Shown: positions 38,595 through 50,020, numbered from the stretch's first letter. The stretch is DNA of 64,000 nt from Paludibacter sp. (GCA_017882285.1 JADGPS010000003.1:1-64000); one strand, 5' to 3'. The notes: generated from the letters alone by a model not told the origin. Numbers and translations are program-made.

Positions 38595-39207
38595 CGTTAT
38601 TTACCGTTGAATCAGGTTTTGGTTTTTCAAGAAAATGAACCAACAAATAACCTATACCAACAAAGGCGGGAACGATACCGAAAATCAACCCATTTTCTTT
38701 ATGCAACACTATAAATGATATTAACAGTGCTAATCCTACTACTAACCAAAGAATTCCTTTCTTCAGATTTGATGCAGGATTTGCTTTTTTGGGGTCGTCG
38801 AAGAAATGTTCCGGAACGGTTTGCCCCATTTCCAGCGATTTGGTAAACAAATCGTACTTGCGTTTCGATTCCATGTTTTTGTGACGCACATTCACTACAA
38901 TAATAGTTCCTGCAAATAAAAATGGTAAAGCACATATAAGGAAGATAGCTGCACTTCCAAGTGGCATAGCCTGATGATTGTCGGCTTCAATTTGTTTTTT
39001 CTCAACTTCCTGTTCTCCTCTTTTAAGCTGAAGAATTTGATCGGGAGACAGTTTCGAGAACATGACAGAATCTTTCTTTTGTTCCTGAATCTCTTTGTTG
39101 TTTTTGACAACTTCCTGTTTCAGACTATCAACATTGATAGTGGAATTTGCAGCTTGAACTCCTGTAAATAAGAGTGCTGCTAATAGAAATAATCCAATTC
39201 GTTTCAT
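38578..39207 (-). CDS. DUF6249-like membrane protein in sigma-factor operon
   Basis: Signal peptide plus C-terminal TMs; overlaps sigma gene start. Confidence 0.6.
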   Translation of the reverse strand: MKRIGLFLLAALLFTGVQAANSTINVDSLKQEVVKNNKEIQEQKKDSVMFSKLSPDQILQLKRGEQEVEKKQIEADNHQAMPLGSAAIFLICALPFLFAGTIIVVNVRHKNMESKRKYDLFTKSLEMGQTVPEHFFDDPKKANPASNLKKGILWLVVGLALLISFIVLHKENGLIFGIVPAFVGIGYLLVHFLEKPKPDSTVNNDEQHG

Positions 39208-39592
39208 AATCGTAAAATTTTAGAGTGTAAAAATAATGTTTGTTTTCTAATTAGACGCAACGAACTGTCTTTTTGGATTTAAAACGGATAAAAAAAATTG
39301 GAGTTTAACTTTTTTTCTTTAATTATGAATTGTTTGCTAGTATTTTCTGGTGACCGAAAAGGATAATTTTGGAAAAAATTAAACCGACTGTTTAAGTTAT
39401 TCAAAAAAATAACTGATTGATTATTGAATACTGATTTCTTAATCTTGTTGTTTTTAGTCTGCAAAGATACTGAAAAACAGACATTGGCAACAATGAGAAG
39501 CTTTATTTTTTTTAAAATACCTAAAAAACTGAGAATTAGAATGAACTAAATTATTTTCAAGATGTTTTGGTGCTAAAGGAAATACGATTAAA

Positions 39593-41884
39593 ATGAAAAC
39601 GGAGAAATTTGATGTAACGGGTATGACTTGTGCTTCGTGTGTGGCGCATGTCGAAAAAAGTGTGAGTAAATTAGAAGGTGTGAAAACTGTCAATGTCAAT
39701 TTACTGACTAATAGTATGACCGTTAGTTTTGATGAATTACACCTGAATGCATTAAACATTGAAAAATCGGTTGAAAATGCTGGTTATGAAGCTCATTTAC
39801 ATGAAATTGACTCTAAATCTAATCAACATTCGACTCCCAAAATTGATTATGTAAAACAAGAACAGGATGAAATGAAAATGCGATGGTGGATTTCATTCGT
39901 GTTTTTACTTCCATTGCTTTACATTTCAATGGGTCACATGATCGGATTGCCTTATCCTCATGCTTTTCATTCTACTGAAAACGCATTGTTGTATGCATTC
40001 ACACAATTTTTACTCACTCTACCAATTGCATTTGTCAATAAAAAATACTTTTTAAACGGCTTTAAATCCTTATTTAAAGCCGCTCCCAATATGGATTCGC
40101 TGATTGCCATTGGTTCGTCGGCGGCTATTGTTTATGGTATTTTTGCAATTTACCGTATCGGCTATGCTTTTGGTCAATCCGATTTACCAACGGTGGATCA
40201 GTTTTCGCAGGATTTGTATTTCGAATCCGGTGCAACTATACTAACACTTATCACACTTGGCAAGTATCTCGAAGCAAAATCGAAAAGCCGAACATCAGAT
40301 GCCATAACCCGTTTAATGGATCTGGCTCCCAAAACGGCACTTGTTATTCGTGATAATCAGGAAATTGAAGTTCCGATTGAAGAAGTCTTGGTAGGAGACA
40401 AAGTGGCTGTTAAACCCGGTCAGCGTGTTCCGGTGGATGGCATGGTTGAAAGTGGGAATTCTTCGGTGGATGAATCGGCTCTGACCGGTGAAAGTATGCC
40501 TGTTTTCAAACAAAACGGTGACACAGTGCTTTCAGCAAGTATGAATAAATCAGGCTATTTTACTATGTGTGCCACAAAAGTCGGAAATGACACCACGCTC
40601 TCGCATATCATTCAATTGGTGGAAGAAGCTTCAGCTTCCAAAGCCCCGATTTCTAAGTTAGCTGATAAAATCAGTAGTGTATTTGTTCCCGTCGTGATTG
40701 GCATTGCTGTGCTTGCAACAGGTGTGTGGATGTTATTGGGTTATCCTTTTGATTTTGCTTTGTCTATTGGCATTGCCGTTTTGGTTATTTCGTGTCCGTG
40801 TGCATTGGGATTGGCAACTCCGGTAGCGATTATGGTTGGAACTGGAAAAGGAGCGGAACATGGTATTTTAATCAAATCAGCAGAATCGCTCGAAATGGCG
40901 CATAAAATTGATACTGTTGTGCTTGATAAAACCGGCACACTAACAGAAGGGAAACCACGTGTAACGGACATTTTCTCCAATAAAATCATTTCCGAAAAAG
41001 GATTGCTTCAATTGGCTGCTTCGCTTGAGAAACCTTCCGAACATTCGCTGGCAGAAGCTATTTTGATGGAAGCGGAAAAACAACAACTGAAGATTAAACC
41101 GGTTGAGAATTTTCTGGCTATTCCCGGCCAGGGAATTGAGGCAAGTATAGAGAAAAAAACTTATTTGGCAGGTAATCTTAAATTGATGACCGACCGAAAG
41201 ATAAATCTGCAAGAATTTGCTGCTTTATCCGATAAACTTGCCAAAGAGGGAAAAACACCTTTGTATGTTGCCAATGAGAAAGAAGTTGTGGGAATTATTG
41301 CTGTGGCTGATGTGTTAAAAACGACGAGTATTGAAGCGGTAAAACTTTTCAAAGCGATGGGAATGGAAGTAGTTATGCTCACCGGCGATCATGCAGGAAC
41401 TGCAGCTGCCATTCAATCACAACTTGGAATTTCGTCGGTTGTGGCTGAAGTTTTACCGCAAGATAAAGACAAAGAAATTGCAAAATTGCAGGCTACCGGA
41501 AAAACCGTGGCAATGATTGGCGATGGAATTAATGATGCACCGGCTTTGATGCGTTCAAATCTGGGTATTGCTATCGGGGCAGGAACTGACATTGCCATTG
41601 AATCGGCCGATGTGGTGTTGATGCGCAGCGATTTGTTGGATGCTGTCACAACACTAAGACTCAGTAAAGCGGTGATGCTGAATATCAAACAAAATTTATT
41701 TTGGGCATTCTTTTATAATATTATCGGGATTCCGCTTGCTGCAGGAGCATTTTATGCTGTTTTGGGTTGGAAACTGAATCCCATGTTTGCAGCTGCAGCT
41801 ATGAGTTTCAGCTCGGTGACGGTAGTATTGAATGCGTTAAGATTATTGAGATTTAAACCAACCGTTTCACAACTAAACAACTAA
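39593..41884 (+). CDS. copA: Copper-translocating P-type ATPase
   Basis: GMTCASC HMA motif, CPCALGLATP, DKTGTLT, GDGINDAPAL. Confidence 0.95.
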   Translation: MKTEKFDVTGMTCASCVAHVEKSVSKLEGVKTVNVNLLTNSMTVSFDELHLNALNIEKSVENAGYEAHLHEIDSKSNQHSTPKIDYVKQEQDEMKMRWWISFVFLLPLLYISMGHMIGLPYPHAFHSTENALLYAFTQFLLTLPIAFVNKKYFLNGFKSLFKAAPNMDSLIAIGSSAAIVYGIFAIYRIGYAFGQSDLPTVDQFSQDLYFESGATILTLITLGKYLEAKSKSRTSDAITRLMDLAPKTALVIRDNQEIEVPIEEVLVGDKVAVKPGQRVPVDGMVESGNSSVDESALTGESMPVFKQNGDTVLSASMNKSGYFTMCATKVGNDTTLSHIIQLVEEASASKAPISKLADKISSVFVPVVIGIAVLATGVWMLLGYPFDFALSIGIAVLVISCPCALGLATPVAIMVGTGKGAEHGILIKSAESLEMAHKIDTVVLDKTGTLTEGKPRVTDIFSNKIISEKGLLQLAASLEKPSEHSLAEAILMEAEKQQLKIKPVENFLAIPGQGIEASIEKKTYLAGNLKLMTDRKINLQEFAALSDKLAKEGKTPLYVANEKEVVGIIAVADVLKTTSIEAVKLFKAMGMEVVMLTGDHAGTAAAIQSQLGISSVVAEVLPQDKDKEIAKLQATGKTVAMIGDGINDAPALMRSNLGIAIGAGTDIAIESADVVLMRSDLLDAVTTLRLSKAVMLNIKQNLFWAFFYNIIGIPLAAGAFYAVLGWKLNPMFAAAAMSFSSVTVVLNALRLLRFKPTVSQLNN

Positions 41885-41913
41885 TCAACTAAACAACTAA
41901 ACAAATTACAATT

Positions 41914-42123
41914 ATGTCAGAAAAAACATTGCAAATTAAAGGAATGAGCTGTGGCCACTGTTCAGCCCGTGTAGAAAAAGCACTGAACGCCATCGATGGT
42001 GTGGAAGCAAAAGTGGATTTAGAAGCTAATACAGCAAAACTTACATTATCGAAAGATGTCAGTGACGAAACGTTGAAAACTGCTGTTGATAATGTCGGCT
42101 ATGAAGTGGTGGGAGTGAAATGA
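41914..42123 (+). CDS. Heavy-metal-associated domain protein (copper chaperone-like)
   Basis: LQIKGMSCGHCSARVEKALNAIDGV. Confidence 0.93.
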   Translation: MSEKTLQIKGMSCGHCSARVEKALNAIDGVEAKVDLEANTAKLTLSKDVSDETLKTAVDNVGYEVVGVK

Positions 42124-42145
42124 ATTCCAACAGTTTCTTTAAACA

Positions 42146-42177
42146 ACGGCAGCTTCAATTCGTTTTGAAGCTGCCGT
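42146..42177. terminator. Bidirectional hairpin terminator
   Basis: 13-bp perfect stem ACGGCAGCTTCAA/TTGAAGCTGCCGT between convergent genes. Confidence 0.75.
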
Positions 42178-42194
42178 CGTTAGTTGATTAATTA

Positions 42195-45014
42195 TTACAT
42201 TTTCTCTTTCAAAAACCTTCCGGTATAGGATGCCTTGCAATCTCTTATTTCTTCAGGCGTTCCTTCAAAAACCAGATTTCCACCGTTATCACCGCCTTCG
42301 GGACCAATATCGATGATGTGGTCGGCACATTTGATTATTTCAATATTGTGCTCGATAATAATGACAGTATGACCTTTGGCAATCAGAGCATCAAAGGCTT
42401 TCAGCAGCGTTTTTATATCATGAAAATGAAGTCCGGTTGTCGGTTCATCGAAAACAAAAATGGTTGGCTCCGGCTTTTCATTGGCAAGAAATGAAGCCAG
42501 TTTTACACGCTGGCTTTCACCACCCGAAAGTGTGCTGCTCGATTGTCCGAGTTTTACATAACCCACCCCAACATCCTGAAGCGGTTTCATACGTTTTACA
42601 ATTTTCTTTTCAGTATTTCCCTGAAACTGAGAAAAAAACTCTATAGCCTGATTGACAGTCATTTCCAAAACATCGAAAATGTTGACACCTTTGTATTGAA
42701 CGTCCAGAATATCTTGTTTAAAGCGTTTTCCGTGGCAATGATCACATTCCAGTACCAAATCGGCCATAAACTGCATTTCAACTGTTACGGTTCCTTCACC
42801 CTGACATTCTTCGCAACGTCCACCTTCAGTATTAAATGAAAAATGCGATGCCGAATAATTCATTTGCTTCGAAAGTTGCTGATCGGCAAAGAGTTTACGA
42901 ATTTCGTCGTACGCTTTTATGTAGGTGACCGGATTAGATCGGGAAGAACGCCCAATGGGATTTTGATCGACAAATTCAATATCTTTTGCCAAATGCATAC
43001 TGCCTTTCAACATTCCGAACTGACCGGTTCGGTCGGCAATACCGCCATAATGTTTTTTTAGGGCGGTGTAAAACACATTGCGAACCAAAGACGATTTTCC
43101 CGAACCGCTGACACCTGTAACGACTGTCATTATATTCAGTGGAAATTTAACATCAATACCTTTCAGGTTATTCTCACGAGCACCGATTACTTCGATATAA
43201 TTATTCCATTTCCGGCGTTGAAGGGGGACAGCGATTAGTTCCATCCCCAACAGATATTTCAGCGTGAATGAATTTTCAATTTGGGAAGAAATTTCTTCAT
43301 TATTCTCGTAAGTAAAATCGAGTGTTCCCTGAAACACGACTTCACCGCCCAAACGACCGGCTTTAGGACCAATGTCGATAATATAATCGGCAGCACGCAT
43401 AATTTCTTCGTCGTGTTCCACCACTACCACTGTATTTCCAAGGTCACGAAGTTGTTTTAATACTTTAATCAGCAAATGTGTATCGCGAGAATGCAAGCCA
43501 ATACTTGGCTCGTCCAGAATATACAACGAACCGACTAAGCTGCTTCCAAGCGAAGTTGCCAGATTAATACGCTGGCTTTCACCTCCCGAAAGCGAATTTG
43601 ACAAACGATTTAGCGTCAGATAGCCCAATCCGACGTCAAGTAAAAAGCGAATGCGGTTGTTGATTTCGATTAATAAGCGCTTTGCAATGGTGGCATCCTG
43701 TTCGTCCAGTTGAATATTTTCAAAGAAATCATTCAGGCTTTTTACAGACAAAAGTACAAGTTCCGATATAGATTTTCCATCGATGCGTATATAGGACGCT
43801 TCCTTTTTCAATCGGCTGCCATTACATGCCGGACAGGTAGTTTTGCCCCGATAACGAGCCAACATAACCCGATATTGAATTTTATACTGATTGGCTTCAA
43901 GATGTTTAAAAAAAGCATTCAGCCCTTCGAAATATTTATTTCCTGTCCAAATTAATTGACGTTGTTCATCGGTTAATTCGTAATAAGGTTTGTGAATGGG
44001 AAAATTGAATTTTGTTGCCGAGTGAATGAGTTGATTTTTCCATTCACTCATCACTTCGCCTTTCCAGCAAACAACAGCATCTTGGTAAATCGAGAGTGTT
44101 TTGTTCGGTACAACCAGGTCTTCATCAATGCCTATTACCCGTCCGAATCCTTCACAAACAGGACAAGCACCAATAGGACTGTTGAAACTAAAAGTATGAA
44201 CTGTCGGAGTTTCAAATTGCATGCCGTCTGCCTCAAAATTCTTTGAAAAATAAAGCATTTGTGACTCATTTCCAGTAATCATTTTAAGCACACAAACTCC
44301 GTTTCCTTCAAAAAATGCAGTTTCAATAGAATCGGTTAATCGGCTTATGGCAGTTTGCGTATGTTCCACCACCAATCGGTCAATCAGCAAATAAACATTT
44401 TTATTGTCGGCTCTGGTAATTTCTTTTAATAATTCAGGGATTGGAATTGTTTCGCCGTCCACCTCCAAGCGACTAAATCCCTGTAACTGTAAACTAGTAA
44501 GCTGTTCGCTGAGTGTTCTGTCTGAACTTGCTATCACGGGAGTCAGGATCATCAATTTTGTTCCATCAGGAAAATTCATTGCAGCGGTAACCACATCTTC
44601 TGCCTGGTGTTTGGTTACTAAATCACCTGAAATGGGTGAGTAAGTTTTGCCAATCCGGGCATAAAGCAGTTTGATGTATTCGTAAATTTCGGTAGAAGTT
44701 CCAACCGTAGAGCGCGGATTGCGGGTATTTACTTTTTGTTCGATGGCTATGGCGGGCGGAATTCCTTTGATAAAATCCACTTCCGGTTTACTCATTCGTC
44801 CTAAAAACTGACGGGCATAAGCCGAAAGACTTTCCACATACCGGCGCTGACCTTCGGCATACAAGGTATCGAAAGCTAAAGAAGATTTTCCTGAACCGGA
44901 AAGTCCTGTGATTACTACCAATTTGTTGCGTGGAATTTCAACATCGATGTTTTTCAGGTTGTGTACACGGGCACCTTTTATAATTATATTTCCTTGTTTG
45001 GACACTTTTCTCAA
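42195..45014 (-). CDS. uvrA: Excinuclease ABC subunit A
   Basis: [59 protein letters not shown]. Confidence 0.97.
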   Translation of the reverse strand: MRKVSKQGNIIIKGARVHNLKNIDVEIPRNKLVVITGLSGSGKSSLAFDTLYAEGQRRYVESLSAYARQFLGRMSKPEVDFIKGIPPAIAIEQKVNTRNPRSTVGTSTEIYEYIKLLYARIGKTYSPISGDLVTKHQAEDVVTAAMNFPDGTKLMILTPVIASSDRTLSEQLTSLQLQGFSRLEVDGETIPIPELLKEITRADNKNVYLLIDRLVVEHTQTAISRLTDSIETAFFEGNGVCVLKMITGNESQMLYFSKNFEADGMQFETPTVHTFSFNSPIGACPVCEGFGRVIGIDEDLVVPNKTLSIYQDAVVCWKGEVMSEWKNQLIHSATKFNFPIHKPYYELTDEQRQLIWTGNKYFEGLNAFFKHLEANQYKIQYRVMLARYRGKTTCPACNGSRLKKEASYIRIDGKSISELVLLSVKSLNDFFENIQLDEQDATIAKRLLIEINNRIRFLLDVGLGYLTLNRLSNSLSGGESQRINLATSLGSSLVGSLYILDEPSIGLHSRDTHLLIKVLKQLRDLGNTVVVVEHDEEIMRAADYIIDIGPKAGRLGGEVVFQGTLDFTYENNEEISSQIENSFTLKYLLGMELIAVPLQRRKWNNYIEVIGARENNLKGIDVKFPLNIMTVVTGVSGSGKSSLVRNVFYTALKKHYGGIADRTGQFGMLKGSMHLAKDIEFVDQNPIGRSSRSNPVTYIKAYDEIRKLFADQQLSKQMNYSASHFSFNTEGGRCEECQGEGTVTVEMQFMADLVLECDHCHGKRFKQDILDVQYKGVNIFDVLEMTVNQAIEFFSQFQGNTEKKIVKRMKPLQDVGVGYVKLGQSSSTLSGGESQRVKLASFLANEKPEPTIFVFDEPTTGLHFHDIKTLLKAFDALIAKGHTVIIIEHNIEIIKCADHIIDIGPEGGDNGGNLVFEGTPEEIRDCKASYTGRFLKEKM

Positions 45015-45142
45015 GAATTAAATAAAACAGACAACAGACAAAAGACAACAGACAAAAGAGTTTAGTAAATTAACCTGCAAAGATACGATTTAAGAAACGA
45101 ATATCGAATACAGGACATTGAATTATTACCAATAGAACTAAT

Positions 45143-45159
45143 ATGCAAAATTCATGCAT
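45143..45159. promoter_or_regulatory. Candidate ArgR operator palindrome
   Basis: ATGCAaaattcaTGCAT within CTAATA..TATTAG, upstream of argR. Confidence 0.3.
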
Positions 45160-45271
45160 TTATTAGTCGAAAAAAGGGATTTAAATTGTATAAAAAACAA
45201 ATAAATCGAGGAATATTGAATAAATATCAAATTATTTTAATCGAAAGCATTGTTATATGCAAAATATATTG

Positions 45272-45279
45272 TATTTTTG
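45272..45279 (+). promoter_or_regulatory. -7 element TATTTTTG for argR
   Basis: GTATTTTTGCGG matches TAnnTTTG just before ATG 45306. Confidence 0.4.
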
Positions 45280-45305
45280 CGGCAAATATAAATAATTATG
45301 CATTT

Positions 45306-45776
45306 ATGAAGAATAAACGAAACCGTATACAGATTATTTCTGAAATTCTCCGGTCAACTGTTGTAGGTAGCCAGGAAGAATTACTGAAAATTTTAAATCA
45401 GCGACAATACGAAGTAACTCAGGCCACCTTATCGCGTGACTTGAAATTACTGAAAGTTGCCAAAACCCCCTTGTCGAATGGTGCGTATAAGTATATTTTA
45501 CCATCATATAACAAACCTCTTCCCTCTTCCGGTTCATTCAACACATTAATTGCACACGGTGCGGTTTTGAGCCTTGAATTTTCAGGACAATTGGCTGTCA
45601 TAAAAACAAAACCAGGTTATGCAAGTGCTATCGCCTGGGATATTGACAACAAATCCACAGAATATGTGTTGGGAACAATAGCTGGCGACGATACCATTTT
45701 GGTTATTCCGCGCGAGGGTGTGACACATGAAGATATTCTCGAGATGATGAATATCACCTTTTCCGAAAAGGAATGA
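45306..45776 (+). CDS. argR: Arginine repressor
   Basis: RNRIQIISEILRSTVVGSQEELLKILNQRQYEVTQATLSRDLKLLKV; GTIAGDDTILVIPREG. Confidence 0.93.
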   Translation: MKNKRNRIQIISEILRSTVVGSQEELLKILNQRQYEVTQATLSRDLKLLKVAKTPLSNGAYKYILPSYNKPLPSSGSFNTLIAHGAVLSLEFSGQLAVIKTKPGYASAIAWDIDNKSTEYVLGTIAGDDTILVIPREGVTHEDILEMMNITFSEKE

Positions 45777-45822
45777 TAGGTTTTAAGGTATAAAAAAGAT
45801 TGTAGTTTACTTAGTTAAAGAG

Positions 45823-46422
45823 TTGTTTTCAAATTTAAAAGAACTCGTTAAATTGATTATGGACGAAAAGATAAACGTTGATGAGATAAAGGTACAAGTA
45901 GCTGATGAGCTTTATTTAAGTTATGTTGATACGATTTTGACCACTATAGCAGATGCAGCCAAAGTGCGAGGAACAGGTATTGCCAGACGCTCGCCCGAAT
46001 ATATCGAGCAAAAAATGAAAGAAGGAAAAGCCATTATAGCTTTAGCAGGAGAGGAATTTGCAGGATTTTGCTATATCGAAACTTGGGGAAATAAGAAATT
46101 TGTTGCCAATTCGGGATTAATCGTTGTAGAGAAATACCGTGGTAACGGTTTAGCCAAACGCATCAAACGTAAAGCTTTTGAACTTTCTCGTCAGCGGTAT
46201 CCCAACGCTAAAATTTTTGGTTTAACCACAGGCTTGGCTGTCATGAAAATTAACTCCGAATTGGGTTATAAACCGGTTACATTTTCCGAACTCACCGATG
46301 ACGAAGCATTTTGGAAGGGCTGCCAAAGCTGCGTAAATTATGATATTTTGCAGCGCACCGATCGCAAACATTGTTTGTGTACCGGTATGTTATTTGATCC
46401 GGCAAAAGACCTCGAGAAATAA
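45823..46422 (+). CDS. GNAT N-acetyltransferase linked to arginine synthesis
   Basis: SGLIVVEKYRGNGLAKRIKRKAFEL; located between argR and argG. Confidence 0.85.
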   Translation: MFSNLKELVKLIMDEKINVDEIKVQVADELYLSYVDTILTTIADAAKVRGTGIARRSPEYIEQKMKEGKAIIALAGEEFAGFCYIETWGNKKFVANSGLIVVEKYRGNGLAKRIKRKAFELSRQRYPNAKIFGLTTGLAVMKINSELGYKPVTFSELTDDEAFWKGCQSCVNYDILQRTDRKHCLCTGMLFDPAKDLEK

Positions 46423-46476
46423 TTATTTACAATTGAAAGACTTGGGACTATAGACCTTTGACTTAGACAAAAGAAT

Positions 46477-47676
46477 ATGAAAGAAAAAGTAGTTTTAGCA
46501 TTTAGCGGAGGATTGGATACTTCCTTCTGTGCCAAATATTTATCCGAAGAAAAAGGGTATGAAGTACATACCGCTGTTGCCAATACAGGAGGATTCAGTA
46601 CCGAAGAGTTGAAAGTGATTGAGGATAAGGCTTTTCGTTTGGGAGCAACATCGCACGTGGCGCTGGATGTGACTCAGGAATATTACGAAAAGAGCATTAA
46701 ATACATGGTTTTTGGTAATGTGTTGCGTAACGGAACGTATCCCATTTCGGTTAGTTCGGAAAGGATTTTTCAGGCTATTGCCATTATCAATTATGCCAAA
46801 GAAATTGGTGCCGGTTATGTAGCACACGGAAGTACCGGAGCCGGAAACGATCAGGTACGTTTTGACTTGACTTTCGAGATATTGGCACCGAACATAAAAA
46901 TTCTGACGCCAACCCGGGACATGGTGTTGACCCGCGAATATGAAATCAACTACTTGAAAAAACATGGTTTCCAAGCCGATTTCAAAAAAATGGAATATTC
47001 TATCAATAAAGGTTTGTGGGGAACAAGTATTGGTGGAAAAGAAACACTTAAATCAGAACAAACTCTGCCTGAAGAAGCTTATCCAAGTCAGGTTGAAAAA
47101 CAAGGCGAAGAAACCGTGACCATTGAATTTGAAAATGGAGAACTTTGTACAATCAACGGTCAGAAAAATGATAACAAGGTATTGTTGATTAACAAATTGG
47201 AAGAAATTGCCAATAAATACGGTATTGGTCGCGATATGCATATTGGCGACACCATTATCGGTATTAAAGGTCGTGTAGGTTTCGAAGCTGCCGCACCGAT
47301 GTTGATTATCAACGCGCATAAAATGCTTGAAAAACACACGCTTACTAAATGGCAACAATACTGGAAAGACCAATTGGGTAACTGGTACGGCATGTTCCTG
47401 CACGAAGCTCAATACCTGGAGCCGGTAATGCGCGATATTGAACAATTCTTGCAAAGCTCCCAACAAAATGTAACCGGAAAAGTGATTGTAAAACTTCGAC
47501 CATATAGTTATACATTAGTGGGTGTTGAAAGTACTTTCGACCTGATGAAAACCGATTTTGGAGAATATGGCGAAGTAAACCGCGCCTGGAGTGCTGATGA
47601 TGTGAAAGGTTTCACCAAAATCCTTGGAAACCAAATGAAAATTTACTACAACGTTCAGAAACGGAACGGAAAATAG
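46477..47676 (+). CDS. argG: Argininosuccinate synthase
   Basis: KVVLAFSGGLDTSFCAKYL..YVAHGSTGAGNDQVRFDL. Confidence 0.96.
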   Translation: MKEKVVLAFSGGLDTSFCAKYLSEEKGYEVHTAVANTGGFSTEELKVIEDKAFRLGATSHVALDVTQEYYEKSIKYMVFGNVLRNGTYPISVSSERIFQAIAIINYAKEIGAGYVAHGSTGAGNDQVRFDLTFEILAPNIKILTPTRDMVLTREYEINYLKKHGFQADFKKMEYSINKGLWGTSIGGKETLKSEQTLPEEAYPSQVEKQGEETVTIEFENGELCTINGQKNDNKVLLINKLEEIANKYGIGRDMHIGDTIIGIKGRVGFEAAAPMLIINAHKMLEKHTLTKWQQYWKDQLGNWYGMFLHEAQYLEPVMRDIEQFLQSSQQNVTGKVIVKLRPYSYTLVGVESTFDLMKTDFGEYGEVNRAWSADDVKGFTKILGNQMKIYYNVQKRNGK

Positions 47677-47702
47677 AAAAACAATAAAACTAAAAGATTA
47701 CC

Positions 47703-47736
47703 AAAAAGCCTTTGCTATAAAAAGCAGAGGCTTTTT
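47703..47736 (+). terminator. Intrinsic terminator after argG
   Basis: AAAAAGCCTTTGC-TATAAAAA-GCAGAGGCTTTTT. Confidence 0.8.
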
Positions 47737-47758
47737 AATATATTGAATATCAATTAAT

Positions 47759-47789
47759 TTTGATGTTTAGAATAAAAATTGTACTTTTG
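47759..47789 (+). promoter_or_regulatory. efp promoter (TTTG-N19-TACTTTTG)
   Basis: TTTG 47759-47762, 19-nt spacer, TACTTTTG 47782-47789. Confidence 0.6.
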
Positions 47790-47822
47790 CAGCCGATTAA
47801 ATTAATTTATAAATTTTACTTC

Positions 47823-48389
47823 ATGATTAATGCTCAGGAAATCAAAAACGGAACGTGCATCCGCATGGATGGAAAGTTGTATTTTGTTATAGAATTTCTT
47901 CATGTAAAGCCCGGCAAAGGCAATACTTTTATGCGTACTACACTGAAAGATGTAGTGGATGGTCGCGTTATTGAACGACGTTTTAACATCGGCGAAAAAT
48001 TAGAAGATGTACGCGTAGAACGCCGCCCTTATCAGTTCGTTTATAAAGAAGGCGAAGATTTTATTTTTATGAATCAGGAAACCTACGACCAACATCCAAT
48101 TAATCGGGATTTAATAAACGGAGCTGATTTTTTACTTGAAGGAATGAGCGTGGAAGTTGTATCAGATGCTTCAACCGATACTGTGCTATATGCCGACATG
48201 CCTGTTAAAGTACAAATGAAAATAACTTATACTGAACCGGGTATGAAAGGCGATACAGCTACCAACACACTTAAGCCCGCAAGAGTTGAGTCAGGTGCCA
48301 CAATACGTGTACCTTTGTTTATCACCGAAGGCGAAACTATTGAAATTGATACCCGTGATGGTTCTTATCTCGGTCGTGTAAAAGCATAA
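47823..48389 (+). CDS. efp: Elongation factor P
   Basis: MINAQEIKNGTCIRMDGKLYFVIEFLHVKPGKGNTFMRTTLKDVVDGRVIERRF. Confidence 0.96.
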   Translation: MINAQEIKNGTCIRMDGKLYFVIEFLHVKPGKGNTFMRTTLKDVVDGRVIERRFNIGEKLEDVRVERRPYQFVYKEGEDFIFMNQETYDQHPINRDLINGADFLLEGMSVEVVSDASTDTVLYADMPVKVQMKITYTEPGMKGDTATNTLKPARVESGATIRVPLFITEGETIEIDTRDGSYLGRVKA

Positions 48390-48410
48390 TCATTTCAAAC
48401 AATATTAATA

Positions 48411-48586
48411 AGAGGCTGTCTCAAAACTAGTTGAGTCAGCCTCTTTTGTATAAAATAGAAGTTGAGTTTAAGAAGATTATTTTCAAATATTCAATTCTGA
48501 GAATATCAATTTCGATAAAAATGAAGATTTTTGTCTAAAAACAAGAATAAAAAAACTGTCTCAAATTTAATTTTGAGACAGCCTCT
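48411..48586. mobile_element. MITE-like 176-bp unit with 16-bp perfect terminal inverted repeats
   Basis: AGAGGCTGTCTCAAAA at left end and TTTTGAGACAGCCTCT at right end; each end also forms a local hairpin. Confidence 0.5.
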
Positions 48587-48590
48587 AATT

Positions 48591-49694
48591 CTAAACGTGA
48601 GTAACAAATAAAGGGGTATCTGAATGAAGTACCATTTTATATGCCAAACCCGGATTGAACAATCGTGCAAAAAGATTTCGTCGACGGGTATTGAATGCCA
48701 GCACATTTATCTGATTATTAATCATGAAATTATTCAACAATTCAGGCGTATCAGTAGTTTTTAATAATGCATAATTTGTAACAAGTTGAGGGTAATGATT
48801 TGCAAAATATGATTTTATTCCGGCAAGCATTACTTCACTCCATGCCACATTTTTATCCGAAGCATGAATAAAATACATCTCAACTTTTTCAGATGCAAAG
48901 AGCGAAATGGCTCGGTCAATAGCAATTAAATCCTTTTGATCGAAATTTGTCAAAAATGCGACACGTTTTATATCATTAGGCGATTGCATGGTCATTAAAA
49001 CCGGAACTGCAAATACGGGCGATACACAAGCTTCCATCACTTCGGCTGTTACACTGCCAATCAATTCATTATTCAGTTTTTTCCCGTGTGTTCCCATAAC
49101 TACTAATGCCGGATTGTTTTTTTTGCAATAGTCAAGAATCTGATCCTCAGGGACTCCTTCTTTTAACTCGAAACGGAATGGAATATTGGGCAATTCACCT
49201 TTGGCAATCCGGTCATGAGTCAGTTTGGTCATAGCTTCAATTTCCGAATTAGCCGAACTAATAATTTTTCGTAATAAATCACTATCGCTAATGCTATAGG
49301 TGCTCATATCGTTGTTAGATGAGATAGTAAAAGCAGGACTAAAATACACATACAAAAACACTACTTCGGCTGCCAGAATATCGGCAAAATGAAAACCAAA
49401 ATCAATTGCTTTCGTAACCTGATCAGAAAGATCAATCGGAATTAATACTTGTTGAGTTGCCGTACTTCCTGTGGCAGGTTCGTGTTCCCAAGCACTTTCC
49501 ATTTCTTCAACAATTTTCAAAGCTCGAGGCAAATCACTTTCTTTAATGCGAACCCGAACTCCGACAGCCAACTCAGGATGTTCCAGATTCAGATTATGAA
49601 TTACGGTTTCTATTCCATTTTCTTCTAAAACGGATTTTATCATTTGCGCCCTTTGAAAAGTGCGAATGGCCAGGGTTACTAATTTGTCTTCCAT
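48591..49694 (-). CDS. Universal stress protein with N-terminal DUF2007-like domain
   Basis: VTLAIRTFQRAQMIKSVLEENGIETVIHNLNL; VLIPIDLSDQVTKAIDFGFHFA..LVVMGTHGKKLNNELIGSVTAEVM. Confidence 0.88.
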   Translation of the reverse strand: MEDKLVTLAIRTFQRAQMIKSVLEENGIETVIHNLNLEHPELAVGVRVRIKESDLPRALKIVEEMESAWEHEPATGSTATQQVLIPIDLSDQVTKAIDFGFHFADILAAEVVFLYVYFSPAFTISSNNDMSTYSISDSDLLRKIISSANSEIEAMTKLTHDRIAKGELPNIPFRFELKEGVPEDQILDYCKKNNPALVVMGTHGKKLNNELIGSVTAEVMEACVSPVFAVPVLMTMQSPNDIKRVAFLTNFDQKDLIAIDRAISLFASEKVEMYFIHASDKNVAWSEVMLAGIKSYFANHYPQLVTNYALLKTTDTPELLNNFMINNQINVLAFNTRRRNLFARLFNPGLAYKMVLHSDTPLFVTHV

Positions 49695-50020
49695 AATGAT
49701 TTATATTTTATTGATTTTCAATTTAATATCGAATTTATCTTAAACGGAAATTGCTAATTTTCGAAGACGTTGTAAAGATAATCGATTTTAACTTACACTT
49801 GAATTATTTTTGAAGAAATTTTGATGTAAATCTACAATTAATAAGTATCAGATTTAAATTGCAAATTGTTTTTTAAAATAATATTTTAATTAAAACACAA
49901 ATTAACGCTGGTGTGTTCACCTTTTTAGATTATTATTTTTCAACTCTAACCACTTCTTTTCGGAATTGCAGAATATTAGGGTTTAATTAAGTGCACATTA
50001 CTTATCTCAAAAAAATTAAT

